Positions 14,691 to 16,658 of a stretch of DNA of 16,658 nucleotides are shown here, piece after piece. The notes below the pieces were generated by a model that did not search any database, had not been told where the DNA came from, and saw nothing but the letters and a program-made list of their open reading frames with translations. This DNA comes from Bacteroidales bacterium UBA1256 (GTDB lineage Bacteria > Bacteroidota > Bacteroidia > Bacteroidales > Paludibacteraceae): the NCBI GenBank assembly GCA_002308195.1, contig DBVU01000068.1:448-17105 (forward strand), written 5' to 3'. The position numbers were made by a program, and so were the translations under genes. Positions within the stretch are counted from its first letter, which is position 1. Every line of letters begins with the position of its first letter.

Positions 14691-15404
14691 TTAGTCTTTT
14701 ATTCCTTCCGCCACCGCCTGACGTACGGCTTCAATGGCCTCGTTCGGGTCGGCGTACTGCTTCAGGTCGATGGGTTTACCGATATGCATATGTATCGGAT
14801 GACGATTTACTACCAATGCCCCCTTAGGCATCACTTGATAGCAGCCACTCAGCGAGATAGGAATCACCGGCAGTCCCAGGTCAAGCGCTATCTGGAAAGC
14901 ACCTCGTTTGAAGCGACCGAGCGAGCCATCCTTGCTGCGGGTTCCCTCTGGGAAGATAACGGTGCTCACACCATTCACCAATTGTTTTTCTATCAGCTGC
15001 AGACTCTCTACCGATGCACGCGCATTCTGACGCGCCACAAAGATATGTCCTGCGGCCTTGCAGGCTGTACCTACAAACGGTACGCGGCGTAGTTCCGCCT
15101 TCATGAGCCACTTAAAGATAACCGGCAGCCATCCGTAGACGACCCACACATCATACATCGACTGGTGGTTGCTAACAAACACATACGACTGACCGGGCAC
15201 GATATTCTCCTGGCCATCTACCGTCACGGGCAGAAACATCAACCGACACATGCTGCGCGACCAGAACTGCTGCTCACGATGCACAAACTCTGCATTTCTC
15301 CACGGGTAACAAACAATCGTAAAGATAGCCGTAAAGATAGTAAGCACCACGCCCAAAGGCCAGGCTATCAGGTATTGATACAAGGCATATAAAATCTTTA
15401 ACAT
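14691..15404 (-). CDS. plsC: 1-acyl-sn-glycerol-3-phosphate acyltransferase
   Basis: A 237-residue membrane enzyme that acylates lysophosphatidic acid to phosphatidic acid in phospholipid synthesis. A hydrophobic N-terminal segment (about 8-33) probably anchors it in the inner membrane. Acyltransferase motif I is NHQSMYD (79-85, H80 and D85), and motif III is FPEGTRS (151-157); GRFKRGAFQIALDLGLPVIPISLSG follows as in the family. The length is normal for PlsC. It lies 15 bases after the kinase gene. A related lipid acyltransferase with another acceptor cannot be excluded. Confidence 0.92.
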   Translation of the reverse strand: MLKILYALYQYLIAWPLGVVLTIFTAIFTIVCYPWRNAEFVHREQQFWSRSMCRLMFLPVTVDGQENIVPGQSYVFVSNHQSMYDVWVVYGWLPVIFKWLMKAELRRVPFVGTACKAAGHIFVARQNARASVESLQLIEKQLVNGVSTVIFPEGTRSKDGSLGRFKRGAFQIALDLGLPVIPISLSGCYQVMPKGALVVNRHPIHMHIGKPIDLKQYADPNEAIEAVRQAVAEGIKD

Positions 15405-15419
15405 ACTCTCTATAACAAA

Positions 15420-16424
15420 TTATATGGTATTGTATTTTTGCATAAATCCGCGGTACAAAGCGCAGATACGACGTATCTCATCCCAAGTCTCTTCTGACAG
15501 TTTCGTACCGACAATCTCTACGACACGACCGGCAGCAATCGTTCCTATCTCGCCACAACGACGCAGGTCGAAACCATCACTAAGAGCCAGCAGGAATCCT
15601 CCGGCATAGAGGTCACCCGCTCCGGTGGAATCGGTGCAAGAGGTAGTGATCGCGCCTATATGATATCTTGTGCTTCCCTGCTGCACATACGAACCACGCT
15701 TACCCACCTTGACTACAGCTATATCGCATTGCTCTGCTATTTTCTGCACTGCTTCTTCCGGGTTGAGATGGGTATAAGCAAACGATTCGTCCTCGTTGGC
15801 AAAGACGATGTCAACGTATTTTTTGATAAGTTCTTTTAGGAAGAGGTGGTTTTCATTAATCACGTTGTATGAAGCGAGGTCGAGCGATACCATACAACCA
15901 GCTTCTTTAGCAAGGCGTATCGCTTTCTCGATGAGTTCGTTGTTTTGAACCAGATAACCCTCGATATGGAAGATGTCGTATCCTTTGAATGCCTCTTTCT
16001 CAATATCATCAGCTGTAAGTTCTGCCGCAGCACCAAGATAGGTTGCAAACGTACGCTCACCGTCAGGAGTGATGAGCACAATAGAGCAACCCGACATTTC
16101 CTTGGCAGAAGTGAGCAAGATGGGTTTCACGCCATTTTTAATCATATCCTCGCGGTAAAAATCGCCCACCTCATCATTACCGATTTTCCCGAGAAAAGCA
16201 GCCTTTCCACCTAAGGCAGCAATACAGTTAATGGCGTTGGAAGCGGATCCACCAGCAACCAAACGTTTTCTAACAGACGCGAAACGCATTTGAATCTGCT
16301 CCATCTGCTCCATAGAGATTAGATTCATACTTCCTTTTGGAAGTCCCAACTCACGCAAATCATCTTCGCTGACCTGAAGCAAGATATCTGTCAGAGCATT
16401 ACCAATACCTAAGATTTTTTTCAT
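15420..16424 (-). CDS. PfkB-family carbohydrate/nucleoside kinase
   Basis: A 334-residue kinase of the ribokinase/PfkB superfamily. The N-terminal substrate-site motif is VAGGSASNAINCIAALGGKAAFLGKIGNDEVGDFY (56-90), and the C-terminal ATP/catalytic motif is CTDSTGAGDLYAGGFLLALSDG, with the likely catalytic base D271 in GAGD. The start MKKILGIGNALTDILLQVSEDDLRELGLPKGSMNLI resembles the adenosine kinase-like subgroup, which is widespread in Bacteroidota. The substrate (adenosine, ribose or another sugar) cannot be decided from sequence reading. It is the first gene of the leftward seven-gene run and has its own promoter. Confidence 0.9.
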   Translation of the reverse strand: MKKILGIGNALTDILLQVSEDDLRELGLPKGSMNLISMEQMEQIQMRFASVRKRLVAGGSASNAINCIAALGGKAAFLGKIGNDEVGDFYREDMIKNGVKPILLTSAKEMSGCSIVLITPDGERTFATYLGAAAELTADDIEKEAFKGYDIFHIEGYLVQNNELIEKAIRLAKEAGCMVSLDLASYNVINENHLFLKELIKKYVDIVFANEDESFAYTHLNPEEAVQKIAEQCDIAVVKVGKRGSYVQQGSTRYHIGAITTSCTDSTGAGDLYAGGFLLALSDGFDLRRCGEIGTIAAGRVVEIVGTKLSEETWDEIRRICALYRGFMQKYNTI

Positions 16425-16443
16425 TTTTTAGGGTGTATTGAAT

Positions 16444-16475
16444 AAAAAATAGCAATAATTTACATTTTTTTCAAA
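16444..16475 (-). promoter_or_regulatory. Probable promoter of the pfkB-to-trmB operon
   Basis: Read on the minus strand, TTTG (plus 16472-16475), 20 bases, then TATTTTTT (plus 16444-16451), one base off TAnnTTTG. It lies 19 bases before the kinase ATG, so the leader would be short. The very A/T-rich flank makes chance matches easier, hence moderate confidence. Confidence 0.5.
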
Positions 16476-16481
16476 AAAAAC

Positions 16482-16513
16482 TTGCACGAATCAAAAAAAA
16501 GCAGTACTTTTGC
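16482..16513 (+). promoter_or_regulatory. Promoter of tRNA-Asn
   Basis: TTG (16482-16484), 20 bases, then TACTTTTGC (16505-16513). The expected start is near 16520, giving a 5' precursor leader of about 36 bases that includes a weak hairpin (AAATCA, 16526-16531, with TGATTT, 16536-16541). It is back-to-back with the kinase operon promoter. Confidence 0.75.
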
Positions 16514-16555
16514 ACCCGCTTTCGAAAATCAAGATTGATTTGACGAGGCGAAGAA

Positions 16556-16632
16556 GCTTCCTTAGCTCAGTCGGTTAGAGCATCTGACTGTTAATCAGGG
16601 GGTCCTTGTTTCAAGTCCAAGAAGAAGCGCCA
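16556..16632 (+). tRNA. tRNA-Asn (anticodon GTT), with CCA encoded
   Basis: The full cloverleaf can be drawn: acceptor GCTTCCT (16556-16562) with AAGAAGC (16622-16628), D-stem GCTC/GAGC, anticodon stem TCTGA/TCAGG around CTGTTAA with anticodon GTT (16590-16592), T-arm CTTGT/CCAAG around TTCAAGT, discriminator G73 and encoded CCA (16630-16632). GTT decodes asparagine codons, and G73 agrees with Asn identity. Two pairs fail: acceptor 6-67 is C-A, and T-stem 53-61 is T-C where G53-C61 is almost universal. It has a strong promoter, so it is probably expressed; a degraded copy or a sequence error is possible. Confidence 0.85.
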
Positions 16633-16658
16633 AAAGGCGAGACTGCGTGAGCAGCCTC
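16628..16658 (+). other. Two small hairpins at and after the tRNA 3' end (window edge)
   Basis: CGCC (16628-16631) pairs with GGCG (16636-16639) around AAAA, overlapping the last acceptor base and the CCA. Then CTGC (16643-16646) pairs with GCAG (16651-16654) around GTGA, a GNRA-type loop. No T-tract is visible before the window ends, so a terminator cannot be claimed. The final GCCTC (16654-16658) is complementary to GAGGC (16545-16549) before the tRNA. Confidence 0.35.

Overview
The window looks like an ordinary housekeeping stretch of a Bacteroidales-type (Bacteroidota) chromosome. The evidence is the lineage-marking gldH and DUF5606 genes, the ricT-gldH pairing, weak Shine-Dalgarno signals, and six promoters of the Bacteroidota form TTTG-N20-TAnnTTTG(C). 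There is no sign of a phage, insertion sequence, CRISPR array or plasmid function. No gene-free stretch exceeds about 130 bases.

Left part (1-4477, + strand): the 3' end of an altronate dehydratase gene (uxaA) closed by a hairpin-plus-T terminator, then a ComF-type phosphoribosyltransferase gene. Next is a promoter driving nadB (L-aspartate oxidase, first step of de novo NAD synthesis) and a closely coupled NlpC/P60 peptidase gene that lacks a signal peptide. This unit meets, 1 base away, a leftward operon (6475-4479) of a DUF5606 protein, a Nif3-family metal protein and a coiled-coil zinc-ribbon protein.

Middle (6476-10667): two interlocked divergent promoters separate that leftward operon from a rightward one. 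The rightward operon encodes a CNNM/CBS membrane protein, SmpB (tmRNA partner) and GpmI (cofactor-independent phosphoglycerate mutase), with overlapping gene ends. A four-copy 11-bp tandem repeat sits at the CNNM/smpB junction. A separately promoted gene for an outer-membrane beta-barrel protein follows.

Right part (10680-16424, - strand): a compact seven-gene run, in transcription order PfkB-family sugar or nucleoside kinase, PlsC-type acyltransferase, HIT protein, DNA polymerase III delta', RicT/PSP1, GldH lipoprotein, TrmB tRNA methyltransferase. Gaps are 4-29 bases and one pair overlaps, so it is probably one transcript from a promoter just left of a divergent tRNA-Asn(GTT) promoter. The tRNA-Asn at the right edge has a strong promoter but two unpaired stem positions.

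I did not find a dramatic undescribed system. The items most worth a second look are the 11-bp repeat whose copy number decides whether the CNNM frame stays separate from smpB or fuses to it, the interlocked divergent promoters, and the odd tRNA-Asn with hairpins at its 3' edge.
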